A stretch of DNA of 64,000 bases from Danxiaibacter flavus (lineage in GTDB: Bacteria > Bacteroidota > Bacteroidia > Chitinophagales > Chitinophagaceae), in the NCBI RefSeq assembly GCF_041060425.1, contig NZ_JAULBC010000001.1:186001-250000 (forward strand). Direction: 5' to 3'. The notes under the pieces are model-generated. The model made no database searches. It saw only the letters and a list, made by a program, of their open reading frames with translations, and was not told the DNA's origin. Below, one piece after another: positions 31,350 to 39,800 of this stretch; within the stretch, counting starts at the first letter, position 1, and each line of letters begins with the position of its first letter. The translations under genes were made by a program, and so were the position numbers.

Positions 31350-32597
31350 ATGAATAACAGAGCGCTGCTATTACCATTGCTGCTTTTGGTGAAATATGTA
31401 AGTTTTTCACAAGTGAAGTCTGATAAATGGCTGCAAGAGCTTCTCTATAAAAACGCTTCACCGTCCTTAAAAGGAGTATTGGATAGCGCTGATACCTACC
31501 AGTACCAGCTCATATATACGCGTATAGACCGGGATAAAAAGAATAACCCTGTCTTCAAAAACTATTATTTGAATGTAGATCGTACCCGTTATTTTAACCC
31601 TGCTTCAACGGTTAAGATGCCACTTTCATTTCTGGCCCTGGAAAAACTGCATTCATTGGAACAGTTTGGTGTTGATAGGAATGCGACAATGCTTACCGAT
31701 AGTTCTTATTCGGCACAGACTACTGTGCTGACTGATACTTCATCGCAAAACGGAATGCCTTCCGTTGCTCAATATATTCGTAAAATTTTCCTTGTAAGTG
31801 ATAATGATGCTTATAACCGACTGTACGAATTTCTTGGTCAGCAGGCAATAAACGAGACGTTATGGAAAAAGGGATACAAAGACGTAAGAATAACCAGGCG
31901 GTTCGTTCCCATGAGTGCTGATGAAAACCGCCATACAAACGCTCTCCGGTTTTTAAAAGGAAATGATTTTTTATATAAACAACTGCCTCTAACGAGTAAC
32001 ATATCATTCGATTTTAGCAGAAAAATACTGATTGGCAACGCTCACTTTGACAGGAATGATTCCCTTATAAAGGCACCTATGGATTTTACTACGCACAACA
32101 ATGTGCCATTGGAAGATCTGCAGCATATGCTTCAATCTGTGATGTTCCCTCAATCGGTCCCCGAAAACCAGCGATTTAAACTTACTGATAGCGACTACAA
32201 TTTTTTGTATCAGTACATGAGTGAACTTCCCCATGAAAGTGCTTTCCCCCGATACGACACCACGGAATTTTTTGACAGCTACACAAAGTTCTTTTGGTTC
32301 AAAGATGGGCGCCGAAAGATGCCCGCCTATATCAGATCTTTCAATAAGCCGGGATGGTCTTACGGCTTTCTCACCGATGTGGCTTATATAGTGGATTTTA
32401 AAAATAAAACAGAATTTATGCTCAGCGGTGTAATTTATGTTAACAGCGATGGAGTTTTAAATGATGATAAATATGAGTATGAGGAAACCGGATATCCTTT
32501 TTTCCGCGAGATTGGGGAGATCATATACAACTATGAGTTGTCGAGAAAAAGGAAGAATCTTCCAGATTTTACTCGGTTTCAATTGGATTATCGATAG
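31350..32597 (+). CDS. Serine hydrolase related to class A beta-lactamases
   Basis: The 415-residue protein has a hydrophobic signal segment (RALLLPLLLLVKYVSFSQ). The S-x-x-K motif lies in NPASTVKMPLSFLALEKL and an SDN motif in KIFLVSDNDAYNRLYEFLG, the arrangement of class A beta-lactamase-like enzymes. No clear K-T-G triad is visible. It is much longer than true class A enzymes (about 290 residues), so a peptidase or esterase role on cell-wall or other peptides is more likely than resistance. It is separate from the downstream oxidase genes. Confidence 0.8.
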   Translation: MNNRALLLPLLLLVKYVSFSQVKSDKWLQELLYKNASPSLKGVLDSADTYQYQLIYTRIDRDKKNNPVFKNYYLNVDRTRYFNPASTVKMPLSFLALEKLHSLEQFGVDRNATMLTDSSYSAQTTVLTDTSSQNGMPSVAQYIRKIFLVSDNDAYNRLYEFLGQQAINETLWKKGYKDVRITRRFVPMSADENRHTNALRFLKGNDFLYKQLPLTSNISFDFSRKILIGNAHFDRNDSLIKAPMDFTTHNNVPLEDLQHMLQSVMFPQSVPENQRFKLTDSDYNFLYQYMSELPHESAFPRYDTTEFFDSYTKFFWFKDGRRKMPAYIRSFNKPGWSYGFLTDVAYIVDFKNKTEFMLSGVIYVNSDGVLNDDKYEYEETGYPFFREIGEIIYNYELSRKRKNLPDFTRFQLDYR

Positions 32598-32638
32598 TTG
32601 GCTAACGTATTTTATTGATTGACAATGGTATATCCTGG

Positions 32639-32658
32639 AATATGATAAAAATCATATT
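32639..32658. promoter_or_regulatory. FNR/CRP-type palindrome upstream of the hemerythrin-like gene
   Basis: AATATGAT-AAAA-ATCATATT is a perfect 8-base inverted repeat with a 4-base centre, the geometry of FNR sites (TTGAT-N4-ATCAA). A near copy, ATGAC-AAAA-ATCAT, occurs upstream of ccoS at 35908-35921. Control of the oxidase cluster by an oxygen-sensing regulator is inference. Confidence 0.55.
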
Positions 32659-32724
32659 TCTGATTGAGGAATCTCATATCCGCTGACAACCTCGCATACT
32701 AAATTGCATTAAAACCATAATTGT

Positions 32725-33255
32725 ATGCATTTTAAAGGGCCCAGGAATAGTGTGGAGCAGGTATTAAGGCCGGATAGCATAATGCATATTATCGAATCAG
32801 AGTATCATCAAAAAATAAATGAATGTTGTAATATTGTAAACGACTTTGTATTACAACATTCACATGGTGATGATGTGGATCTCTCTGTTTCGGAATTGTT
32901 GCATTTGCTTATTGCAAAACTGAGCGATGAAATAAAACACCTTACACTAAAAGAAAGCGGCATCTTATATCCCATCATCAAAAAGGATTTGAAAAACACC
33001 ACAGGAAAAGTTACGATCGACAGGCAAATTTTTGAATCTATAAAAACGCGGCACCTCGTCATCTCTGAGTTAATAAAAAGAATCAAGCGACTATTTAATG
33101 ATCAAAATGAGCTGCTGGACTTAAATGACGACTGGAAGATTTTTTTTGAAACGTTGATGCTTTTGGAAGAAAAGATATACGAATGGATTTACCTGGAGCA
33201 GGATCTGTTGTTTCCCCAATTGACAGGAACACTGCCAGCCGCTCAGGCAAACTGA
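32725..33255 (+). CDS. Hemerythrin/RIC-like helical protein
   Basis: This 176-residue all-helical protein resembles the hemerythrin domain of iron-sulfur repair proteins (RIC, YtfE). It shows SEYHQKINECCNIVNDF, EIKHLTLKESGILYPII, TRHLVISELIKRI and LEEKIYEWIYLEQDLLFPQL. Some canonical metal-ligand histidines appear replaced (for example YEWIYLEQ where HxxxE is usual), so the di-iron site may be altered. It lies 5 bases before ccoI and shares an FNR-like operator, which points to a role in oxygen or nitric-oxide stress or oxidase assembly. Confidence 0.6.
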   Translation: MHFKGPRNSVEQVLRPDSIMHIIESEYHQKINECCNIVNDFVLQHSHGDDVDLSVSELLHLLIAKLSDEIKHLTLKESGILYPIIKKDLKNTTGKVTIDRQIFESIKTRHLVISELIKRIKRLFNDQNELLDLNDDWKIFFETLMLLEEKIYEWIYLEQDLLFPQLTGTLPAAQAN

Positions 33256-33260
33256 ATAAT

Positions 33261-35690
33261 ATGGAAAGCACTATACATTCGCAGATAACATGCTATCACT
33301 GTGGTGAGAATGTTGGAAAATCACCTATACATGCTCATGATAAAGAGTTTTGCTGTGAAGGCTGTAGAATGGTCTATGAAATACTCAATGACAATGGTCT
33401 GTGTAATTATTACGATATAGAAAAGCACCCCGGTCTTTCTCAAAAAATTAAAGTAAGGCAGAATAAATTCGCTTTTCTGGACGACCTGGCAATAGCGCAA
33501 TCTTTAGTAAGTTTTAAGAATGAAGAACAAACGCATATATCCTTGTATCTTCCCCAGATGCATTGCAGCAGTTGCTTATGGTTGTTAGAGAATCTTCATA
33601 AACTGAACCATCACATAATAAGCAGCAAGGTTAATTTTACAAGGAAAGAAGTTTACATTGTTTTTGATAATAACAAAACCTCTGTAAGAAAAATTGCAGA
33701 ATTGCTGACCAGCATTGGATACGAACCTTATATCAGTCTTAATAATCTTTCAAAACGAAAATCTTTTTTAGATAAATCCAAGATATATAAGTTAGGCGTA
33801 GCTGGTTTTTGCTTTGCAAATATCATGCTGTTCAGTTTTCCTGAATATCTCGGTATTGATAGTAAGGAGGCCGGTTTGGCGTATATGTTCAGGCTACTGA
33901 ACGTTATGCTTGCCCTGCCTGTATTTTTTTATAGTGCTACCGAATTTTATAGCAGTGCCTGGAAAAGTCTGAAACATGGGTTTCTGAATATCGATGCTCC
34001 GATTGTCCTGGCAATTTGGGTAACATTTGGCCGAAGTATGTATGAAGTGTTGACGAACACCGGTGCGGGGTATTTTGATTCGATGAGCGGCATCGTTTTC
34101 TTTATGTTGGTGGGAAGAGTATTACAGGACAAGACCTATCAGCAATTAAGTTTCGAACGTGACTACACATCTTACTTTCCTATTGCTATTACCCGCTTAA
34201 AAAATAGTGTTGAAGAAAGCGTGGCCTTACCTGAAATTAAATTAAATGACACGCTGCTTATCCATAACGAAGAGTTGATTCCTGCTGATGGAATTATAAC
34301 GCGCGGAAAAGCGCTAATCGACTATAGTTTCGTTACCGGCGAAAGTGTTCCTGTTGAGAAGCAAATGGGCGAGATTGTTTATGCTGGTGGAAAACAGGTT
34401 GGAGGAAATATTGAAATCCTGGTTATCAAAGAAGTTGCACAAAGTTACCTGACACGCCTTTGGAATCGCGACGAGCTGCAAAAAGCGGGAAAAAACGACA
34501 ACGAGCGATCTTTTGTGCACTTGTTAAGTCGTGGATTTACTTGGATTGTTTTAGGTATTGCTCTCACAGCCGCCGTTTATTGGTATGTTCAAGACGCTTC
34601 AAAAGTTTGGAATGCTGTTACAGCGGTACTGATCGTAGCTTGTCCATGCGCACTTTTACTTAGCAATACATTTACCAATGGTAATATTATCAGGATTCTT
34701 GGCAAAAATCATTTCTATCTCCGTAACGCGCAGGTGATTGAAGATATCGCCAATGTGGATTATATCGTGTTCGATAAGACGGGAACATTGACGACCGGCA
34801 AATACAGTGATGTGCAATATGAAGGTGCGGAGTTAACTACCGCTGTGCTAAGAAAAATTGTCGTTCTGGCCAATCAGTCAACTCATCCGATGAGCCGCTC
34901 AATTGTTGCATGGGCTGATATGAAAATAGCTGATCTTCCGGTAATGGCGTTTAAAGAGCACCAGGGTAAAGGAATTGAAGGCATTGTAGACGGGGATCTT
35001 ATCATGCTGGGATCGCCTGAATTTGTAACGGGTAAAAAACATGACGGTCTTCAGTCCTGCGTTTATGTTTCTATTGAAGACAACATTATTGGGAAATTTG
35101 TGTTAGGCAATAATTATAGGCAGGACGTTGACGTGCTGATCAATCAATTAAAAAAAAGATACGCTTTAGCTGTCCTTAGCGGGGATAATACCGGAGAGAA
35201 GAAGAAGCTTCTTCAAATGCTGGGAGCCGGCACCCATCTTCGTTTTAATCAGCAGCCGGAAAATAAGCTTGAAGCGATCGGTGAGTTGCAAATGAAGGGA
35301 CATAAAGTGATGATGATAGGTGATGGTCTTAATGATGCCGGGGCACTCAAGGCAGCCAACGTTGGTGTTGCACTTACGGATAGTTCTAATAATTTTACTC
35401 CGGCAAGTGATGTTATAATTGAAGCCGAACAGTTGCCTAAACTCCTGACATTTATCAGGTTGTGTAAAGTCAATAAAAAGGTGGTGCTAACTGCATTTGT
35501 AGTATCAGTTCTTTACAACATTATCGGTATTTATTTTGCTGTAACAGGCAATATGTCTCCATTGATAGCGGCGATATTAATGCCCTCAAGCAGTATCAGC
35601 ATTCTATTGCTGACTTTTGGGACAAGTAACATTGTCGCAACCCTGCTAAAATTAAAACAGAATAAGCTCAACCTTACAACTCCCGATTAA
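33261..35690 (+). CDS. ccoI: Copper-translocating P1B-type ATPase for cbb3 oxidase assembly
   Basis: I place the start at ATG 33261, 5 bases after the upstream stop; a longer frame from 33183 would overlap that gene. The 809 residues contain an N-terminal Cys-rich metal-binding module (CYHCGENVG, FCCEGCRMVYE), an HMA-like domain with MHCSSCLW, eight membrane helices with the copper motif CPCALLLS, the phosphorylation site DKTGTLTTG and GDGLNDAGALKAANVG. CcoI exports copper toward cbb3 oxidase maturation. ccoS, ccoNO, ccoQ, ccoP and ccoG follow. Confidence 0.94.
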   Translation: MESTIHSQITCYHCGENVGKSPIHAHDKEFCCEGCRMVYEILNDNGLCNYYDIEKHPGLSQKIKVRQNKFAFLDDLAIAQSLVSFKNEEQTHISLYLPQMHCSSCLWLLENLHKLNHHIISSKVNFTRKEVYIVFDNNKTSVRKIAELLTSIGYEPYISLNNLSKRKSFLDKSKIYKLGVAGFCFANIMLFSFPEYLGIDSKEAGLAYMFRLLNVMLALPVFFYSATEFYSSAWKSLKHGFLNIDAPIVLAIWVTFGRSMYEVLTNTGAGYFDSMSGIVFFMLVGRVLQDKTYQQLSFERDYTSYFPIAITRLKNSVEESVALPEIKLNDTLLIHNEELIPADGIITRGKALIDYSFVTGESVPVEKQMGEIVYAGGKQVGGNIEILVIKEVAQSYLTRLWNRDELQKAGKNDNERSFVHLLSRGFTWIVLGIALTAAVYWYVQDASKVWNAVTAVLIVACPCALLLSNTFTNGNIIRILGKNHFYLRNAQVIEDIANVDYIVFDKTGTLTTGKYSDVQYEGAELTTAVLRKIVVLANQSTHPMSRSIVAWADMKIADLPVMAFKEHQGKGIEGIVDGDLIMLGSPEFVTGKKHDGLQSCVYVSIEDNIIGKFVLGNNYRQDVDVLINQLKKRYALAVLSGDNTGEKKKLLQMLGAGTHLRFNQQPENKLEAIGELQMKGHKVMMIGDGLNDAGALKAANVGVALTDSSNNFTPASDVIIEAEQLPKLLTFIRLCKVNKKVVLTAFVVSVLYNIIGIYFAVTGNMSPLIAAILMPSSSISILLLTFGTSNIVATLLKLKQNKLNLTTPD

Positions 35691-35703
35691 AACTCAAATG
35701 AGG

Positions 35704-35735
35704 AGCACCGGCCTGAAGAAGACCGGTGCTTTTTT
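35704..35735 (+). terminator. Terminator after ccoI
   Basis: Stem AGCACCGG/CCGGTGCT followed by six T. It separates ccoI from ccoS, which has its own promoter elements. Confidence 0.85.
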
Positions 35736-35907
35736 AAAAAACTGATTTATTGCGTTATTGAAAATTGATTGTTATATTTGATTGACGAGTAAATACGGTG
35801 TTTAAAGAGATTTAGGTGTTGATAATTTTTATTTGTGCCCCTTGTCATATGAGGAATGAAATAGCAAAAACACCGGCAAACTTTCTCCCGTCCCCCACCA
35901 GCAGAAC

Positions 35908-35973
35908 ATGACAAAAATCATAATGGCCCGTGAGTAAAATCATGTCGGCGCCTCCGTGCTCATTCTACATTTG
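35908..35973 (+). promoter_or_regulatory. FNR-like site and -7 box upstream of ccoS
   Basis: ATGAC-AAAA-ATCAT (35908-35921) resembles the palindrome at 32639-32658. A TACATTTG box (35966-35973) matches TAnnTTTG and lies 15 bases before the ccoS ATG. A second imperfect copy, TGAGTAAAATCAT, sits at 35931-35943. Confidence 0.5.
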
Positions 35974-35988
35974 TGAAATATTTAATCT

Positions 35989-36150
35989 ATGAGTGTAATC
36001 ATCGTGTTACTCTGTGCGAGTATATCTGTTGCAGGGTTATTTCTTGCGGCATTCATCTGGAGTGTAAAGAACGGGCAATATGATGATGAAGCGAGCCCAC
36101 CAATCAGAATGCTATTCGATGACAATCCGGATAAAAAGAATGTTTCATAA
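35989..36150 (+). CDS. ccoS: cbb3 oxidase assembly protein CcoS
   Basis: This 53-residue protein is one membrane helix (SVIIVLLCASISVAGLFLAAFIW) followed by KNGQYDDEASPPIRMLFDD, the signature of CcoS. CcoS is needed for cofactor insertion into cbb3 oxidase. It starts a unit that continues with ccoNO 42 bases downstream. Confidence 0.93.
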   Translation: MSVIIVLLCASISVAGLFLAAFIWSVKNGQYDDEASPPIRMLFDDNPDKKNVS

Positions 36151-36192
36151 CGTCCCTCTCATAATTCTCAATACCAAACAAACACAAATCGC

Positions 36193-38364
36193 ATGCAAGT
36201 AGAAAAGTTTTATTATGATAACAAGATTGTAAAGATGTTTGCCTATGCCACTATACTATGGGGTGTAGTGGGTATGCTTGCAGGTTTATTGGCCGCGATA
36301 CAAATTTATCTTCCCGGCGCAAATTTTAATTTGGCACCCACAACCTTCGGGCGCGTAAGGCCGGTACACACTAACGCCGTAATCTTTGCATTTGTTGGAA
36401 ACGGCATCTTTATGGGCGTTTATTATTCTCTTCAACGTCTTTGTAAAGCCCGTATGTTTAGTGATGCACTAAGCAAGTTCCACTTCTGGGGTTGGCAGTT
36501 GATCATTGTTTCTGCCGCAGTTACGCTTCTTGCCGGTTATACTACCGGTAAAGAATACGCAGAGCTGGAATGGCCCATCGATATTGCAATTGCTGTTGTT
36601 TGGGTGGTATTTGGCATTAACATGTTCGGAACGATCATTAAAAGAAGGGAAAGCCATCTGTATGTTGCTATTTGGTTTTATATAGCAACCTGGGTAACGG
36701 TAGCAATGTTGCACATTGTAAATTCCTTTGAAATACCATTCTCCGCATTTAAGAGCTATAGTTGGTATGCTGGTGTTCAGGATGCACTTGTACAGTGGTG
36801 GTATGGACATAATGCAGTTGCCTTCTTCCTTACAACGCCATACCTCGGTTTAATGTATTATTTCTTGCCCAAGGCTGCAAATCGTCCTGTATACAGTTAC
36901 AGGCTATCAATTGTGCATTTCTGGGCCCTGATCTTTATTTATATATGGGCAGGACCACACCATTTGTTGTATACAGCTTTACCTGACTGGGCGCAGAGCC
37001 TGGGGGTTGTATTTAGTGTGATGCTTATTGCTCCAAGCTGGGGAGGTATGCTGAATGGTTTGTTTACATTAAGAGGCGCCTGGGACAAAGTAAGGGAAGA
37101 TCCGGTTTTAAAATTTATGGTAGTTGCTATTACCTGCTATGGGATGGCTACATTTGAAGGCCCAATGCTGAGTTTGAAAAGTGTAAACGCAATTTCACAC
37201 TTTACGGATTGGACGATTGCTCACGTGCATGTTGGTGCTCTTGGCTGGAACGGCTTCCTGACCTTTAGTGTTTTATATTGGATTATCCCTAAAATATTTA
37301 ATACAACGCTTTATTCTAAAAAGCTGGCATCTACACATTTCTGGATAGGAACAATAGGCATAGTTCTTTACGCTGTGCCCCTCTACTGGGCTGGTTTTAC
37401 ACAAGCAATGATGTGGAAGAATTTTACAGATGACGGAACCCTTAAATTCCAGTTCCTTGAAACTGTGACCAACATCATCCCAATGTATATAACACGTAGC
37501 GCTGGTGGTGCTTTATATCTTGTTGGCGTGTTTGTGATGGTTTACAATTTATGGAAGACAGTTGCGTCCGGCAGTCTTGTTGCAAATGAAGAGGCAGAAG
37601 CTGCTCCGCTTGCTAAAATCACAGAAACTCACGGCAAAGAACACTGGCACAGATGGATTGAAAAACGTCCTGTTCAGATGTTGGTGTTTAGTTTGATTGC
37701 AGTTGCCATCGGCGGTGTGCTTGAATTAGTACCTACCTTTTTGGTTAAGAGCAATGTTCCTACAATTGCTTCAGTAAAACCATATACACCATTGGAACTC
37801 CAGGGACGGGATATTTATGTGAGAGAGGGTTGTTACACTTGCCACTCTCAGATGATCCGCCCGTTCAGAGATGAAGTAGCGAGATATGGTGAGTATAGCA
37901 AAGCCGGTGAATTTGTCTATGATCACCCGTTCCAATGGGGAAGTAAAAGAACCGGCCCTGACCTGGCAAGGGAAGGCGGTAAATATCCGGACAGCTGGCA
38001 CTACAATCACATGCTTGATCCAAGAAGCATGAGCCCAGGATCAATAATGCCAAATTATCCATGGTTGTTTAAAAATGATTTGAATACAGAAATTACTCCT
38101 GCGAAGATCAGGGCAATGCAAACGCTGGGTGTGCCTTACGAAAAAGGATATGATGAAGTTGCAAATAAGGACCTGAATAAACAGGCCAAAGCAATCGCTG
38201 GACGACTGCAAAACGATGAGCAGATTAAAAAACTGGCGGCTGTAAGTGATGAGATAGATCTCAAGAATATTGATAAGAAAGAAATCGTTGCCCTGATCGC
38301 TTACCTGCAACGCATTGGTACGGATATAAAAGGCGAACACAAGCAAGTGGCAGAATTAAAATGA
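36193..38364 (+). CDS. ccoNO: Fused cbb3 oxidase subunits I and II (CcoN-CcoO)
   Basis: The 723-residue product joins two usual proteins. Residues 1 to about 460 are CcoN, the heme-copper oxidase core with about twelve helices and conserved histidines (RVRPVHTNAVIFAF, WYGHNAVAFFLT, GPHHLLYT, DWTIAHVHVGALGW). Residues from about 495 are CcoO with one anchor helix, REGCYTCHSQMIRPF (heme c) and MSPGSIMPNYPWLF (Met ligand). The fusion is seen in other Bacteroidota. It is the terminal oxidase for low oxygen and pumps protons. Confidence 0.96.
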   Translation: MQVEKFYYDNKIVKMFAYATILWGVVGMLAGLLAAIQIYLPGANFNLAPTTFGRVRPVHTNAVIFAFVGNGIFMGVYYSLQRLCKARMFSDALSKFHFWGWQLIIVSAAVTLLAGYTTGKEYAELEWPIDIAIAVVWVVFGINMFGTIIKRRESHLYVAIWFYIATWVTVAMLHIVNSFEIPFSAFKSYSWYAGVQDALVQWWYGHNAVAFFLTTPYLGLMYYFLPKAANRPVYSYRLSIVHFWALIFIYIWAGPHHLLYTALPDWAQSLGVVFSVMLIAPSWGGMLNGLFTLRGAWDKVREDPVLKFMVVAITCYGMATFEGPMLSLKSVNAISHFTDWTIAHVHVGALGWNGFLTFSVLYWIIPKIFNTTLYSKKLASTHFWIGTIGIVLYAVPLYWAGFTQAMMWKNFTDDGTLKFQFLETVTNIIPMYITRSAGGALYLVGVFVMVYNLWKTVASGSLVANEEAEAAPLAKITETHGKEHWHRWIEKRPVQMLVFSLIAVAIGGVLELVPTFLVKSNVPTIASVKPYTPLELQGRDIYVREGCYTCHSQMIRPFRDEVARYGEYSKAGEFVYDHPFQWGSKRTGPDLAREGGKYPDSWHYNHMLDPRSMSPGSIMPNYPWLFKNDLNTEITPAKIRAMQTLGVPYEKGYDEVANKDLNKQAKAIAGRLQNDEQIKKLAAVSDEIDLKNIDKKEIVALIAYLQRIGTDIKGEHKQVAELK

Positions 38365-38437
38365 TTCGAAATAATTAGTGCTGATTATGTGTCAGCCTCG
38401 GTATAAGAGTTAATTAAAAACATCTCAATTACTAAAA

Positions 38438-38599
38438 ATGAAATTCATTCATTATCTCGAAAAGATTACCGGTGTTGATATTTATGCAATGGCGGCTTTT
38501 ATCATCTTTTTTTCCATATTCATCATTATGGCTATTTGGGCATGGAAGGCAGATAAAAAAATGATCAATTACTTAAGAAATATTCCCCTGGAAGATTAA
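38438..38599 (+). CDS. ccoQ: Small CcoQ-like subunit
   Basis: This 53-residue protein has a single membrane helix (IYAMAAFIIFFSIFIIMAIW) followed by KADKKMINYLRNIPLED, typical of the small cbb3 subunit in this position. CcoQ stabilises the complex. It lies 73 bases after ccoNO and 7 bases before ccoP. Confidence 0.85.
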   Translation: MKFIHYLEKITGVDIYAMAAFIIFFSIFIIMAIWAWKADKKMINYLRNIPLED

Positions 38600-38606
38600 G
38601 GTTTCG

Positions 38607-39797
38607 ATGCTTAAAAAAATATTTATGACTACAAAATGTTATACACCTGATAAAAAAATAATCGCAAGATTATGCTCCCTTTTTGTGCTTTGTCTTCCTT
38701 TGACGGCACTGGCAGATGGCCCGAGAAAGCCGTCTGATATCAGCAACCCTATTGCGCTAATCTTTCTTACTGTTATAGTGGGCTTATTGATAGTAATATG
38801 TCTGTTGGCAGGAATAATCATCAGCACAGCCCGGACATACGCTGAGCGGTATAGAAAAAATAATGCGGCCGGTGTCGGCAAAACATTATTAATACTTGCA
38901 CTCTGCCTTGCTTCAGCACCGTTGATGGCTCAGGATAGTACTGCTGTAGCAACCGAGGCAATTAAACCGCCTGTAGCATTATCCAGCATGTCTTTGTATG
39001 CTCTGGTAGCAACGGTATTTGTGGAGATCATTATCATATTGGGCTTGCTGCTAAATCTTAGGTCTTTACTGGCAAAGGATAAGGAAGTTGTGGAAGTTAC
39101 CGCTGCAGTTGAAAAAGAATCTTTCTGGAAACGGCTATGGGCAAAGATGAACAACTTCAAGTCAATGAAGGAAGAAGCATCGCTTGATTTGGAACATAGT
39201 TATGATGGCATACGCGAGTTGGATAATCGCCTGCCACCATGGTGGTTGTACGGTTTCTATCTTACAATCATTGTCGCAGTAATTTATTTGTGGCGGTATC
39301 ATGTGTCTCACTCAGCACCTTCAAGCATAGAAGAATATACTATGGAAGTTCAAAAAGCTGAAGGCGAAAAAGAAGCTTACCTGAAAAAATCTGCTAGCAA
39401 TGTTGATGAAAATACTGTTGTTATGCTTGACGCATCAGGCATTGACGCCGGCAAAAAAATCTTCACAACAAATTGTGCCCCTTGTCACGGTCCTGATGGC
39501 GGAGGAGTAGTAGGCCCTAACTTAACTGACGACTACTGGCTGCATGGTGGAAACATAAAAGACGTTTTTAAAACCATAAAATATGGAGTTCCTGAAAAAG
39601 GCATGAAAAGCTGGAAAGACGATTTCTCACCAGTGCAAATTGCCCAGCTTTCAAGCTTTATAAAATCATTGCATGGAACAAAACCCGCAACCCCTAAAGA
39701 ACCACAAGGAGAGATATATAAAGATGGTGATGGAGCAGCTCCGTCCGCAGACTCTACCGGCAAACAGGAGGTTAAAGGTGTTGCCGCAATAAAATAG
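38607..39797 (+). CDS. ccoP: cbb3 oxidase subunit III (single-heme CcoP)
   Basis: The 396-residue protein starts with a signal-like segment and a helix (IALIFLTVIVGLLIVICLLAG), then a second signal-like hydrophobic segment (LLILALCLASAPLMAQ), two more helices (about residues 128-152 and 205-225), and one cytochrome c domain with NCAPCHGPDGGG and the Met ligand region near GMKSWKDD. Proteobacterial CcoP has two heme c domains; only one CxxCH is present here, as expected in Bacteroidota. Alternative start at 38625. Confidence 0.93.
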   Translation: MLKKIFMTTKCYTPDKKIIARLCSLFVLCLPLTALADGPRKPSDISNPIALIFLTVIVGLLIVICLLAGIIISTARTYAERYRKNNAAGVGKTLLILALCLASAPLMAQDSTAVATEAIKPPVALSSMSLYALVATVFVEIIIILGLLLNLRSLLAKDKEVVEVTAAVEKESFWKRLWAKMNNFKSMKEEASLDLEHSYDGIRELDNRLPPWWLYGFYLTIIVAVIYLWRYHVSHSAPSSIEEYTMEVQKAEGEKEAYLKKSASNVDENTVVMLDASGIDAGKKIFTTNCAPCHGPDGGGVVGPNLTDDYWLHGGNIKDVFKTIKYGVPEKGMKSWKDDFSPVQIAQLSSFIKSLHGTKPATPKEPQGEIYKDGDGAAPSADSTGKQEVKGVAAIK

Positions 39798-39800
39798 AAT

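Noticed and set aside
31350..32597. Antibiotic-resistance beta-lactamase
   Set aside because: The S-x-x-K and SDN motifs are present but the protein is far longer than class A enzymes and no K-T-G triad is clear; a resistance role is not supported.
36193..38364. CcoN-CcoO fusion as a sequencing artefact or novelty
   Set aside because: The frame is intact and this fusion is known from Bacteroidota.
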